Shown: positions 34,034 to 42,738 of the stretch, one piece after another
Numbering within the stretch: position 1 is the stretch's first letter
Layout of the letters: every line of letters begins with the position of its first letter
Made by a program: the position numbers and the translations under genes
Source: Alphaproteobacteria bacterium
Lineage (GTDB): Bacteria; Pseudomonadota; Alphaproteobacteria; MPNO01; UBA830
DNA length: 64,000 bases
Assembly: GCA_022822405.1 (NCBI GenBank)
Contig: JAJEBT010000152.1
Span: 1-64,000 of the forward strand
Direction of reading: 5' to 3'
Notes under the pieces: model-generated
What the model saw: the letters and a program-made list of their open reading frames with translations, nothing else
Told to the model about the DNA's origin: nothing
Databases searched by the model: none

Positions 34034-34717
34034 ATGGCTCATTGGAAAAGCTTCCGTGGCTGGATGGCATTCGACAGGCTGGACGAGGGAGTCGGGCTCA
34101 CGAGGGCGTTCACGATCGGATATCGGTTCACCGATGATCGCGCTGACCCATGGACTCGCCGCTTCAACAGGTTCAAGGAGAAGAACCGCACGGCGTTACT
34201 CGGCGGCGCTGCGGTGATGAGTGGTGCCGTGCCCCGCCTTGTGAGTGGCCTTCGGCTGGATCCGGCAAGTACGGTTTTCGTCCCTGCGCTGTCGTCGCGG
34301 GAGACCATCGCATCCGACGCCGGCGTGCTCTGGCGTCTGGCCCGTCTCTGCGCGCGTGCCGCGCAGGTGCAGTTCGTTGGGGATGCCGTCACGAAGAAGG
34401 TTCATGAGCCTTTGCATATGTATCGCAACGTCGGCAGAAGGCACGAAATACTCAGCGGCGCGGATTTCAGGTCGAAAAAGATCGCAGCGGATAGCATCCT
34501 GATTTTCGATGACTTCATAACGCGCGGAGCCACGCTGTCACACATCGCGCAAGCCATGCAGGAATCCAATCAACAGGCCAAAATCTATGGCGTTGCTCTC
34601 GCGAAGACGGACCGGCGCTCATTTTGGCAGAGTAGGGGCCTCGAGATCTCGAATGACCATGTTCCGGAGCAATGGGATAGTATGTGGAGAGAGGGAATAG
34701 AAAGCGAAAGGCGATGA
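34034..34717 (+). CDS. Phosphoribosyltransferase (ComF-like) of a DprA-linked operon
   Basis: A 227-residue type I phosphoribosyltransferase. The PRPP-binding signature is ILIFDDFITRGATL near residue 155; the upstream half holds a flexible-loop region and FVPALSSRETIASDAG. It lacks the zinc ribbon of ComFC. The ATG at 34034 follows GGAG; its stop overlaps the next start (ATGA), so it is coupled to the DprA gene. It would transfer or remove a ribose-phosphate group on an unknown nucleotide or base. Reading by eye, its GC is lower than the neighbours', as expected of acquired DNA. Confidence 0.75.
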   Translation: MAHWKSFRGWMAFDRLDEGVGLTRAFTIGYRFTDDRADPWTRRFNRFKEKNRTALLGGAAVMSGAVPRLVSGLRLDPASTVFVPALSSRETIASDAGVLWRLARLCARAAQVQFVGDAVTKKVHEPLHMYRNVGRRHEILSGADFRSKKIAADSILIFDDFITRGATLSHIAQAMQESNQQAKIYGVALAKTDRRSFWQSRGLEISNDHVPEQWDSMWREGIESERR

Positions 34718-35721
34718 CGGGCGAATCTGGACCTGATGCTGCTACCACGAGCGTGTCGTTGACTGCGGTTGCCCTTCTTGCGCTCATGAGGCTGAAGGGT
34801 GTGGGGCGTGTGAGGGCGCTGCAGATCGTTGACCGGCCGATGAGCGGGACAGACTTCGGGAATTGCCGTGAAATCCTGATGTCCCGGCTGGCTTCAGCAT
34901 ATCCTCGCCCCGTGCCGCGCAGCGAGATCTGCGACGCCTGGATGAAGAGCGAAGAGCAGCTCGACCGGGCGGGGGCGATCGGGGTTCAGGTGATATCGTT
35001 CCACGATGAGGCATATCCGGAACGCCTGCGCGAGATCCCCGATCCGCCTGCGGTTCTGTTCGTGAAAGGCGACTTGCGGGCGTTGCACGCGATAAAGGGC
35101 TTGGCGATTGTAGGAACACGTGAACCGACCTCTTTCGGAAGGGAGGTGGCGCAGAGATCCGGACGAGCGACCGCCGAGGCGGGATATATGGTCGTGAGCG
35201 GCTTGGCCCACGGGTGTGATACCCACGCGCATGAAGGCTGTCTGGAAGCCCGGGGCACTGGAGTGGCGGTGCTGGCGCATGGCCTCGACAAGGTCTATCC
35301 GGCGGCCAACCGCGGCCTCGCCGAGCGGCTCCTGGAGTATGGTGGCTGCCTGACGAGCGAGTATCCGGTTGGCGCCGCCCCGGCGCGATCGGCGTTTGCT
35401 GAACGCGACCGGATACAGAGCGGCCTGGCCGATGGGGTGCTCGTCATTGAAACCGATGTCGAGGGCGGAACGATGCATACCGTGCGCTTCGCCGGCGATC
35501 AGAGGCGGCCGCTAGCTTGTATCGACCATCCGAAGCGTTTTTTCTCGGAAGACAAGACGAAGGGTAACCGAAAACTCATAGATGAGGGGCGCGCGAGCCC
35601 GATTCCGGACGGTGCCGCGCTCATAGGATTCCTGAATGACCTGCAGTCGGTGACGTCTGCAGAACCGCACCTGGAATCACGCGAGGAGATCGACAGTCCG
35701 CAGAGGTCCTTCGCGTTCTAG
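34714..35721 (+). CDS. DprA/SLOG protein, probably not the housekeeping DprA
   Basis: A 335-residue DprA-family protein. An N-terminal helix-hairpin-helix-like stretch (LMRLKGVGRVRALQIV) precedes a Rossmann SLOG domain: GLAIVGTREPTSFG (near 128), SGLAHGCDTHAHEG (near 162), LAHGLDKVYPAANRGLAERL and ERDRIQSGLADGVLVIET (near 229). Classic DprA loads RecA on incoming single-stranded DNA and has FxxRNRIIAGLS and a C-terminal winged helix; here those are altered or missing. With an adjoining phosphoribosyltransferase and HAD phosphatase it resembles SLOG-based conflict operons more than competence genes. Confidence 0.8.
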   Translation: MTGESGPDAATTSVSLTAVALLALMRLKGVGRVRALQIVDRPMSGTDFGNCREILMSRLASAYPRPVPRSEICDAWMKSEEQLDRAGAIGVQVISFHDEAYPERLREIPDPPAVLFVKGDLRALHAIKGLAIVGTREPTSFGREVAQRSGRATAEAGYMVVSGLAHGCDTHAHEGCLEARGTGVAVLAHGLDKVYPAANRGLAERLLEYGGCLTSEYPVGAAPARSAFAERDRIQSGLADGVLVIETDVEGGTMHTVRFAGDQRRPLACIDHPKRFFSEDKTKGNRKLIDEGRASPIPDGAALIGFLNDLQSVTSAEPHLESREEIDSPQRSFAF

Positions 35722-35722
35722 C

Positions 35723-36223
35723 ATGATCATCTTCGACTTTGATCTCACGCTGGTTGACACCGAGGCCGTGGAGGCCCTGCGGACGGCGCGGCGATGGAGG
35801 GCCGTCATGGACCGGGTGTCGGAGTTGGAGGTCTATGATGGCGTTCATGAATTGCTGGCCGATCTGCATGCCCGCGGCCAGATGCTTGCGATCGTGACGA
35901 AAAGCCCCGACATGATCCCGCGATTTTTCCTCGAACGGCATCGATGGCCGATCGACATCATTGTGGGTTACCATCAGGTAAAGAGACGGAAACCCGACCC
36001 GGAGGCCTTGCTCCTGGCTATGCGAGAGGCCGGCGCTGCGCCCGCCGACACGTTCCATGTCGGCGATCAAGCCGAGGATACGGAAGCTTCCCGGGCCGCC
36101 AACGTAATGGCGCTTGGCGCCGGTTGGGGGCTGGCCGACACCGGTGCTCTTGAGGCGTCGAGCCCGGACCGTCTGTTCATGTCCGTCGGGGAATTGCGGG
36201 AATTTCTTTTGCACGTGCTCTGA
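35723..36223 (+). CDS. HAD-family phosphatase closing the operon
   Basis: A 166-residue haloacid-dehalogenase-fold hydrolase with the nucleophile motif IIFDFDLTLVD, motif II IVTKS near 57, the lysine in RRKPDPEA near 89 and the acidic motif HVGDQAEDTEASRA near 114. It belongs to the phosphoglycolate/beta-phosphoglucomutase-like class with a small cap. It starts 1 base after the DprA stop, so it is the third gene of the operon. It could remove phosphate from the product or substrate of the phosphoribosyltransferase; the actual substrate is unknown. Confidence 0.82.
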   Translation: MIIFDFDLTLVDTEAVEALRTARRWRAVMDRVSELEVYDGVHELLADLHARGQMLAIVTKSPDMIPRFFLERHRWPIDIIVGYHQVKRRKPDPEALLLAMREAGAAPADTFHVGDQAEDTEASRAANVMALGAGWGLADTGALEASSPDRLFMSVGELREFLLHVL

Positions 36224-36637
36224 TTGTCGCCGGCCGTTGTTCCTGCCCGTTGCTCGCGGACAGCGATGGGCGCGGCACGCCTCGGGACGGCCGAAACGCG
36301 GTGCCAGGGAATTTGGGCTCGGTCAGATCGCTCGGTCCGAGTTGACCGAACATGCAACGCCCTCGGCATTCGAACCGGCACAGGATTCTGCATCGAAGGC
36401 AGGCAGCACGCTGCATTCGACAAGATTGCGCAAATGCTGATCTTGGCGCCGGCTGCCTGATTGGGCCCGCGGCCCGGTCCGTGGCCGGCGTCGGCGAATC
36501 ACCATCGGCTAGGTCGCCCCGCGAGTCCGGTTCCAGGCGGCCGGACGAAGCCGGGCGCCTGCATGGAGGTCAGGGCGAAATCGCCCGGCGGCAAGAATCC
36601 GGCGCCGGCTCGCCTGACCGCGCGGTGAGCGCCGGCG
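36224..36637. other. Gene-free stretch after the PRTase-DprA-HAD operon
   Basis: About 410 bases, convergent with the M29-like gene. Open frames here are arginine-rich and lack ribosome sites. No tRNA, terminator or recombination site was recognised, so no integration scar is visible. Confidence 0.4.
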
Positions 36638-37675
36638 TCAGCGGCCCTCGACCCGCATCTCCTCGGGCACGATGCGGCCGTTCTCGACGATCGTCTCGCC
36701 GTCGAGAGTAAGCGTGCAGCCCTTGAGCGGGATGTCGATGTGGCACAGCGTGTCGTTGTCGCCGCCGACTTCGGTGTTGGGGCCGGTCGAAAACAGGACG
36801 TTGCCGTAAAACGCGCGCCCATCCATGCCCATCGATTGCGCCGCGGCCGGATCGGTGCCCATGAAGTCCCAGCGCGCCCGGGCGTCGAGGCCCCAGCCGA
36901 TATGCGAGATCGCGTAGGCGCGGGGGTCGTCGTAACCCGCCATGAAGCTGCGCATCAGCTCGGCGTCGAGCCCGTCGCCGGCGATGTCGGTGATCATGCC
37001 GCTTTCGACCGTGAGCGTGATCGGGTCGACGACATAGCGCATCGTCGGCAGCAGCAACTGGTCGCCGGTGTCGATCACCACCGTCCCGTTGACGCCGGCC
37101 TCCTCCGCGGCGGTGTAGAGGAAAACGCCCGGCCAGTGGTCCCAACGCCCCGGCCGGTCGGTGTAGCCGTATTGCTCGGCGGTCCGGTAGCCGCCGAGCC
37201 GGTAGGTGACGTCAGTGCCGCCGGGCGAGGTGATGCGCAACTCCTTCGCCTTGGCCAGCCTTCTGGAGCCGGCCTCGACGCGGCGCCGGTCGTCGGGGTT
37301 CGACACCATGCGTTGCAGCACCTCGATCGGTTCGATCACCAGCAGCATGCGTGGGCCGGCATCGGTGATTTCCGTCTGCTCCTTCGACCACAACAAGCCG
37401 ACCAGATCGATTACCATGTCGACGCTCTTCAGCGCCGCCATTGCAGGCCCGTTGCCCTGCAGCGAGTTGCCCGGACCGAAGAAGCTTCCGGGTTTCTTCT
37501 TGATGTTGACCTGGAATGCGTCGGCGTCGAGCTCGGCCGCGGCGGCGAGGAACGCCGTCGCGTGTCCGGCCCGGACATCGCCTTCGGAGAGCACGGCGAG
37601 GCTGGTTCCCGGACCCACGCCGCAAAGCTCGAGCTCTTTTCTGAACAACGCCACCACGTCCATATCCGCAGCCAT
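36638..37675 (-). CDS. M29/NicX-like metal-dependent hydrolase or dioxygenase
   Basis: A 345-residue protein resembling the aminopeptidase T (M29)/2,5-dihydroxypyridine dioxygenase group. Cues are the start DVVALFRKELELCGVGPGTS and the metal-site region with SHIGWGLDARARWDF (His), STGPNTEVGGDNDTLCHIDI (Glu and His/Asp), and the tail EEMRVEGR. It is cytosolic. It lies 237 bases downstream of kynU on the same strand, which hints at an aromatic ring-degradation role, but an amidase role is equally possible. The ATG at 37675 has GGAGGGAACG before it. Confidence 0.6.
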   Translation of the reverse strand: MAADMDVVALFRKELELCGVGPGTSLAVLSEGDVRAGHATAFLAAAAELDADAFQVNIKKKPGSFFGPGNSLQGNGPAMAALKSVDMVIDLVGLLWSKEQTEITDAGPRMLLVIEPIEVLQRMVSNPDDRRRVEAGSRRLAKAKELRITSPGGTDVTYRLGGYRTAEQYGYTDRPGRWDHWPGVFLYTAAEEAGVNGTVVIDTGDQLLLPTMRYVVDPITLTVESGMITDIAGDGLDAELMRSFMAGYDDPRAYAISHIGWGLDARARWDFMGTDPAAAQSMGMDGRAFYGNVLFSTGPNTEVGGDNDTLCHIDIPLKGCTLTLDGETIVENGRIVPEEMRVEGR

Positions 37676-37912
37676 CGTTCCCTCCGCGTTTGCCGCCCGT
37701 TGCGGGCCCGGAAAAAACGCTATCACCTGCGGTTCCGGGCGGCAAGAAGAGCGCGTATCGATCCGCTTCCGGCCGCGTTCGTCGATGACTGTTTCGTCTT
37801 GTGCGAAGGGTGGCTGCCGCATATCCGTCGACGGCGGGAGACTCCCGTGCAAGGGCGGCGCAAGAAAGCTTGAGGCGGCGGGAGAGCGGGGTTGGGCGGG
37901 CCTGTTCCCGTT

Positions 37913-39106
37913 TCATGTCACCCGGGCGCGGGTCTGGTATTTCAGGTCGCACCAGAGTTCTTGCGCGATCACGGTTTCGAGGGTTTCGGCGGCTGCGAGC
38001 ACATCCGCCTCGTCGATGTAGAGGGGTGTGAAGCCGAAGCGCATGATGTCCGGCGCGCGGAAGTCCCCGATCACACCCCGGTCGATCAGCGCCTGCATCG
38101 CGGGATAGCTGTGCTCGAAGGTGAAGGAAACCTGCGAGCCGCGTTCGGCCGAGTTGCGCGGCGAGGCAAGCGCTAGGCCGGGGCAGCGGGCCTCGACCTC
38201 GGTAATGAACAGTTCCGAGAGCGCAATTGAGGCCGCACGAATGTCCGCCATGTCAACGCCTTCCCACACGTCCAGTGCCCGGTCCAGAATGGCGAGCTGC
38301 ACGATGGGCGGCGTGCCGACCCGGAGCCGCTCGGTTGACATGGCGGGGCGGTAGTTGAGCTCCATGGCGAAGGGCGCATCGTGGCCGAGCCAGCCGGCGA
38401 GTGCCGGCTCTACCGCCTCGATGATGTCCGGGCGGACATAGATGAAGGCCGGGGCGCCGGGCCCGCCGTTCAGGTATTTGTAGGTGCAGCCGACGGCGAA
38501 CTCGGCTCGGCACCCGGCCATATCTATCGGTACCGCGCCGGCGCTGTGGGCGAGGTCCCAGATCATCACCGCGCCTGCGGCGTGGGCGGCCTGCGTGACC
38601 GCGCCCATGTCGTGCATCCGCCCGGTGCGGTAGTCGACCTGCGTCAGCATGACCGCCGCCACCTCGTCGGTGATGCGGTCCGGCAGGTTCTCGGGAGCCG
38701 GCGTGCGCAGCTCGTAGTTCTTGCCGATCGTGCGGATCAGCCCTTCGGCCATATAGAGGTCGGATGGGAAGTTTCCCGAGTCCGAGAGGATCACCCTGCG
38801 TTCGGGACGCATCTTCAGGGCTGCGGCCAGCGCCTGATAGACCTTTATCGACAGCGTGTCGCCGGTCGTGACGGAGCCCTCCGGCGCGCCGACCAGCGGG
38901 GCGATCCGGTCGCCCACATGCTGCGGTAACGCCATCCAGCCGGCAGTGTTCCACGCCCGGATAAGTTCGCGCCCCCATTCCCTGCCGATCACGGTCTGCG
39001 AGCGCTCGAGGGCACCCTTCGGCAGCGGCCCGAGCGAGTTGCCGTCCAGATAGATCACCCCTTCAGGAAGGTCGAAAAGTTCTTTCCTGGGAAGCGTCCG
39101 GGACAT
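37913..39106 (-). CDS. kynU: Kynureninase
   Basis: PLP enzyme (397 residues) that splits kynurenine to anthranilate and alanine. Recognised by IYLDGNSLGPLPKG at the start, the phosphate-binding TTGDTLSIKVYQALAAAL, IWDLAHSAGAVPIDM and the PLP lysine in GCTYKYLNGGPGAPAF. It is of full length. Its ATG is 3 bases after the kynA stop, which makes an operon kynA-kynU. No kynurenine formamidase gene is in the operon. Confidence 0.93.
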   Translation of the reverse strand: MSRTLPRKELFDLPEGVIYLDGNSLGPLPKGALERSQTVIGREWGRELIRAWNTAGWMALPQHVGDRIAPLVGAPEGSVTTGDTLSIKVYQALAAALKMRPERRVILSDSGNFPSDLYMAEGLIRTIGKNYELRTPAPENLPDRITDEVAAVMLTQVDYRTGRMHDMGAVTQAAHAAGAVMIWDLAHSAGAVPIDMAGCRAEFAVGCTYKYLNGGPGAPAFIYVRPDIIEAVEPALAGWLGHDAPFAMELNYRPAMSTERLRVGTPPIVQLAILDRALDVWEGVDMADIRAASIALSELFITEVEARCPGLALASPRNSAERGSQVSFTFEHSYPAMQALIDRGVIGDFRAPDIMRFGFTPLYIDEADVLAAAETLETVIAQELWCDLKYQTRARVT

Positions 39107-39109
39107 GGC

Positions 39110-39949
39110 TCAGAGGTCGCCGCGCAGATGCCAGAGTTCGGGAAACAGCTCGACGTCCAGCATCCGGCGCAGATAGGGCACGCCGGAGGTGCCGCCGGTG
39201 CCACGCTTCGAGCCGATCACCCGTTCCACCGTGGTGACATGGTTGAAACGCCAGCGGCGGAAATAATCCTCCAGATCGACCAGCTTTTCGCCGAGTTCGT
39301 AGAGCGTCCAGTATTCGTCGGTGTTTTCGTAAACGATTTTCCATCTTGCCTGGACTTCCGGCACGGCCTGGCGGGGCGTGTCGAGGCTGGGCGTGGGCAG
39401 GGCGGCTGTCGAGCCGTCGACAGTGCTGAACAGCAGGCGGAGGACCTCATCGTAAAAGCTCGGCCGTGCCAGTTCGTCCGAGAGCATCCTGTGGATTTCC
39501 GGCACGTGTTCGTGGGGCTTCAGCATGTTCACGTTCCGGTTGCCCAGCACATACTCGATCATCCGGTATTGCCAGGACTGCATGCCCGACGACGGTCCGA
39601 GTGCCTCCCGGAACCGCGTATAGTCAGCTGGCGTCATGGTGCGCAGCACGTCCCACGCGCTGTTGAGCTGCTCGAAAATGCGGCTGACCCGCGCCAGCAT
39701 CTTGAAGACCTGCGCCGTACGGTCCTTGCGCAACTCTTCCCGCGCCGCAACCAGCTCGTGAATGGCGAGCTTCATCCAGAGCTCGCTCGTCTGGTGCTGG
39801 ATGACGAACAGCATCTCGTCATGCGCGTCGCTGAGGGGCTGCTGCTGCTCGAGCAGGCGATCCAGCTTCAGATAGTCGCCATAGGACATCTCGTCGGCGA
39901 AGTCCGTCTTCGCGCCGTCAGCGCTCGGATCGTAAGCCTCTCCGGTCAT
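39110..39949 (-). CDS. kynA: Tryptophan 2,3-dioxygenase
   Basis: Heme dioxygenase (279 residues) opening the indole ring of tryptophan to N-formylkynurenine. The family motifs are MSYGDYLKLDRLLEQQQPLS, HDEMLFVIQHQTSELWMK, RFREALGPSSGMQSWQYR and RWRFNHVTTVERVIGSKRGT (with the heme-binding histidine). The ATG at 39949 is preceded by GGGGAAAGG; an upstream ATG at 39976 has no ribosome site. First gene of the kyn operon. Promoter in 39950-40073, not resolved. Confidence 0.93.
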   Translation of the reverse strand: MTGEAYDPSADGAKTDFADEMSYGDYLKLDRLLEQQQPLSDAHDEMLFVIQHQTSELWMKLAIHELVAAREELRKDRTAQVFKMLARVSRIFEQLNSAWDVLRTMTPADYTRFREALGPSSGMQSWQYRMIEYVLGNRNVNMLKPHEHVPEIHRMLSDELARPSFYDEVLRLLFSTVDGSTAALPTPSLDTPRQAVPEVQARWKIVYENTDEYWTLYELGEKLVDLEDYFRRWRFNHVTTVERVIGSKRGTGGTSGVPYLRRMLDVELFPELWHLRGDL

Positions 39950-40073
39950 CACCTTTCCCCGACCCTGGACTTTCATGTCCGGTTATAGCCGGGACTGGCC
40001 ATCCTGTCGTCGTGCCGGGAGCGAGCTTCGGCGCCGATCATGACAAACACGACAACATGATCAGATGATCTCT

Positions 40074-41123
40074 CTACAAGTCATCAAGAGCATGGGGGTG
40101 TCGATGTTTGCCGCAGGGCAAAGCGGGTGAGTTGTAGATTGATGCCAGCCGCTTCGCGACTACACGGATGTCATGAACCTGTTCGGCATAGTTCCGGCTT
40201 GCGACGCCGATTTCGTAGCGGCGCTCGGGTGACAGGATCAGTTCCTCCAGCACTCCCTGTATGGTTTCCGGGTTTGCATTCACGATCGGAAACCCTTCCG
40301 GGTAAGTATCGATAAGTTCGGGAGTGATGTAGCAGATCACCGGTTTGCCGAGCGCCATCGCCTCGCACGCGAAAACCCCGTGCGAGCCGATGGTGAGCTG
40401 ATCCACGATGATGTCGGCCTCGGCATATATCCGTTTCGCCTCTGAATGGGGCATATTCTCGACCGTGACGTAATCGAAGGACAATCCTGCCTTCTTGAGC
40501 GCCTCGACGGCGCGTTCGACATGGAGGGTGCCCTTGACCGTCCGGTTGCTGGGAGCGTGGACGACCTTCGGGCGGCGCGTTTCCGGATCGGGATATGCCG
40601 GCGTCCAGGCTTCGGTGTCGACGCGCTGGCGGACGACATGGATGGCCCTGAAATACGTCTTCAGGAAGATGTCCGAAGCATTGTCGGACATGATCACCTC
40701 GTCTGTCATTTCCGACCAGAAACGCAGCCGCCGAATCTGACTCCGAGACTTGTCCGAACTGTCGCCCACAAAAAACCTGTTGCGCGCGGCCTCGATTCGG
40801 GCAATCCGGATGTCGCTGCCCCAGAATTCGACGAAGAACGGGCGGCCGAGGCGCCGGAGGTGACGGACGTCGAGTCCGCCGGGCAAGCAGGGCGACTTGT
40901 GATAGTGGAAGATGTCGTACTCGCGGAGCCAGTGCCCGAACCGAAAGGGGTTGCGGGTCCGCCGCAACCCGGGAATGGATGCGAAGCATGGGTTGATGTC
41001 GACAGGGTAGCCGAACGGATGCACCTTGCTCACGTTGGCGGCGTCGTATCCGATCGCGCGCAGGCCCTTTGCGGTCAGGTGGACCTGCCCCGCGATCTCA
41101 GTCGGAAGCTGGAGTATCCTCAC
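40074..41123 (-). CDS. Glycosyltransferase (GT-B fold), polysaccharide cluster
   Basis: A 349-residue glycosyltransferase of the GT4-like type. The N-terminal domain has MRILQLPTEIAGQVHLTAKG and FHYHKSPCLPGG; the C-terminal donor domain has SEAKRIYAEADIIVDQLTIG and SHGVFACEAMALGKPVICY, where the catalytic glutamate would be. It is the last gene of a seven-gene minus-strand run; its start overlaps the upstream glycosyltransferase by 4 bases. Donor and acceptor are unknown; the cluster supplies acidic diamino sugars. Confidence 0.8.
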   Translation of the reverse strand: MRILQLPTEIAGQVHLTAKGLRAIGYDAANVSKVHPFGYPVDINPCFASIPGLRRTRNPFRFGHWLREYDIFHYHKSPCLPGGLDVRHLRRLGRPFFVEFWGSDIRIARIEAARNRFFVGDSSDKSRSQIRRLRFWSEMTDEVIMSDNASDIFLKTYFRAIHVVRQRVDTEAWTPAYPDPETRRPKVVHAPSNRTVKGTLHVERAVEALKKAGLSFDYVTVENMPHSEAKRIYAEADIIVDQLTIGSHGVFACEAMALGKPVICYITPELIDTYPEGFPIVNANPETIQGVLEELILSPERRYEIGVASRNYAEQVHDIRVVAKRLASIYNSPALPCGKHRHPHALDDL

Positions 41124-42229
41124 CGCGTCCCCGTTTCGGCGCCGGTAAGTTCCTCGTAGACGGCCAGCGTGCGCGCAACCATGGTGTCGAGCGTGAACTC
41201 GGGATCGAGTTCGGCGCGGATGTCGCCATAGCGCGTGCTGCGCGCAAGGACGATCTTCTCGGCGAGGTCGTTCGGATCCCCGGTGCGAATGACGAAACCG
41301 TTCCTGCCATCGACCACCAGGTGGGAGAGCCCCTCGAAAGTTGTCGCGAGTACGGGTGTTCCCATGGCGAGCGATTCGGTGACAGTCCGCCCGACATTGC
41401 CCATTTTGAGCGAGGCATTGACCGTAAGGTCGCTGAGCGCGCAGATCTCCGGAATGCGGGATTGGTGGTCCGCGAACACGACGCGCTCTTCGACGCCTTC
41501 TGTCACGGCAAGAGCGCAGAGGCGATCGGCGTAGCCGGTTTTTGATCGGTGGATACCGCCGACGATCAGCGCCGTCAGGTCGGGAACCCGATCCTTCAGC
41601 AGGGCAACCGCGCGGATGAGGCTCTCGAAATCCTTCACTTCGGACAGGCGTCCGATGCCGGTCACGACATGTCTGCCCTCCAGCCCGTGGCGTCGGCGGA
41701 AGGCGGCGATGAAGTCGTGATCGACCCGTGCCGGGTCAAAGACCTTGGTGTCGACGCCGCGCTGGATCACCCGGATCTTTTCGGGCGGTGTCTGGTAGTT
41801 GGCGACAATATGGTCCCGCACAACCTCGCTCACGGCAATGACGCGGTCGCCGTAGGTCATGACCTTGCTGTAGGCGCTGACACTGTTCAGGCCGTGGACA
41901 GTGGTCACGAACGGGATCGCGAGCGGGCGGTTCGCAAGCAGCGTCAACCAAGCTGGAACGCGGCTGCGGGCGTGGACGATGTCCGGACCGAGCCCGCGGA
42001 ACAGCCTGCGCAATCCGATCACCCGCGCGGCTGCGCTCAAAGGGTTCTTGCCGGCGACGTCGAAGGCTACATGGCGGCCGCCGTCTGCGTCGATCTGTGC
42101 GGCATGCCGACCGCCACGGCTGACCACGATACTGTCGATGCCGCGTGCGGCAAACTCGCGGTTGAGTTCGATCGTCCCTCGCTCGACGCCGCCCTCATCG
42201 AGCTCGGGCAGCAACTGGACGACCCGCAT
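41120..42229 (-). CDS. GT4 family glycosyltransferase
   Basis: A 369-residue GT4 enzyme with LLPELDEGGVERGTIELNRE at the N-terminus (typical of glycan polymer assembly enzymes), HARSRVPAWLTLL and TTVHGLNSVSAYSKVM, and the donor site ESLAMGTPVLATTFEGLSHL. The ATG at 42229 and a GTG at 42238 are both possible starts. It is coupled to the next gene at its 3' end and lies just after the acyltransferase. Role: one sugar transfer in surface polysaccharide assembly. Confidence 0.85.
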   Translation of the reverse strand: MRVVQLLPELDEGGVERGTIELNREFAARGIDSIVVSRGGRHAAQIDADGGRHVAFDVAGKNPLSAAARVIGLRRLFRGLGPDIVHARSRVPAWLTLLANRPLAIPFVTTVHGLNSVSAYSKVMTYGDRVIAVSEVVRDHIVANYQTPPEKIRVIQRGVDTKVFDPARVDHDFIAAFRRRHGLEGRHVVTGIGRLSEVKDFESLIRAVALLKDRVPDLTALIVGGIHRSKTGYADRLCALAVTEGVEERVVFADHQSRIPEICALSDLTVNASLKMGNVGRTVTESLAMGTPVLATTFEGLSHLVVDGRNGFVIRTGDPNDLAEKIVLARSTRYGDIRAELDPEFTLDTMVARTLAVYEELTGAETGTR

Positions 42230-42234
42230 CCCCC

Positions 42235-42738
42235 TCACACCCTGCCTGTCGCCCGAAACGGTGTGCCGTGCCCCTTCGTATGACTTGGGATATCGCGGTT
42301 GACGAAGCTGTTGGCGCCGATCACCACATGATCGCCGATGGTGACGCCCAGGGTGACGATGGCGTTGGGGCCGATATAGCAGTGATTGCCGATGGTCACA
42401 TCGCCCTTGGCGAGGGGGCCGCCGCCTACGGTGCGGTCGACGGTGTCATGGGTATATATCTGAACGCCCGCGCTTATGTCGCAGTGATCGCCGATGGTGA
42501 GCGTTCCGCCCGAACCGTCGAGGATCGCGTTGGGGCCGACAAAGACGTTGTGCCCGACGACCACGTCATCGAACACGAGCGCCGAATCGTAGATCGAACT
42601 GCCTTCACCGAAACCAAGGAAGCGCGCCTTTTCCCAGCGGTCTCCGACATATTCGCCGAACGGCAGGGTGCGCCGGTAGCGATCGCGAAGCGCTGCCCGG
42701 GCGTTCACGAAAAACTGCCGGATGGTGCTGTCAGCCAT
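42235..42738 (-). CDS. Left-handed beta-helix acyltransferase
   Basis: A 167-residue hexapeptide-repeat protein; repeats of the form [LIV]-G-x4 are clear in VGHNVFVGPNAILDGSGG, IGDHCDISAGVQIYTHDTVD and IGNHCYIGPNAIVTLGVTIG. The histidine in YTHDTVD is a likely catalytic base. It probably O- or N-acetylates a sugar or lipid-linked intermediate. It is distinct from WbpD (50994-51578). It overlaps the aminotransferase gene by 8 bases, so it is part of the same operon. Confidence 0.8.
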   Translation of the reverse strand: MADSTIRQFFVNARAALRDRYRRTLPFGEYVGDRWEKARFLGFGEGSSIYDSALVFDDVVVGHNVFVGPNAILDGSGGTLTIGDHCDISAGVQIYTHDTVDRTVGGGPLAKGDVTIGNHCYIGPNAIVTLGVTIGDHVVIGANSFVNRDIPSHTKGHGTPFRATGRV

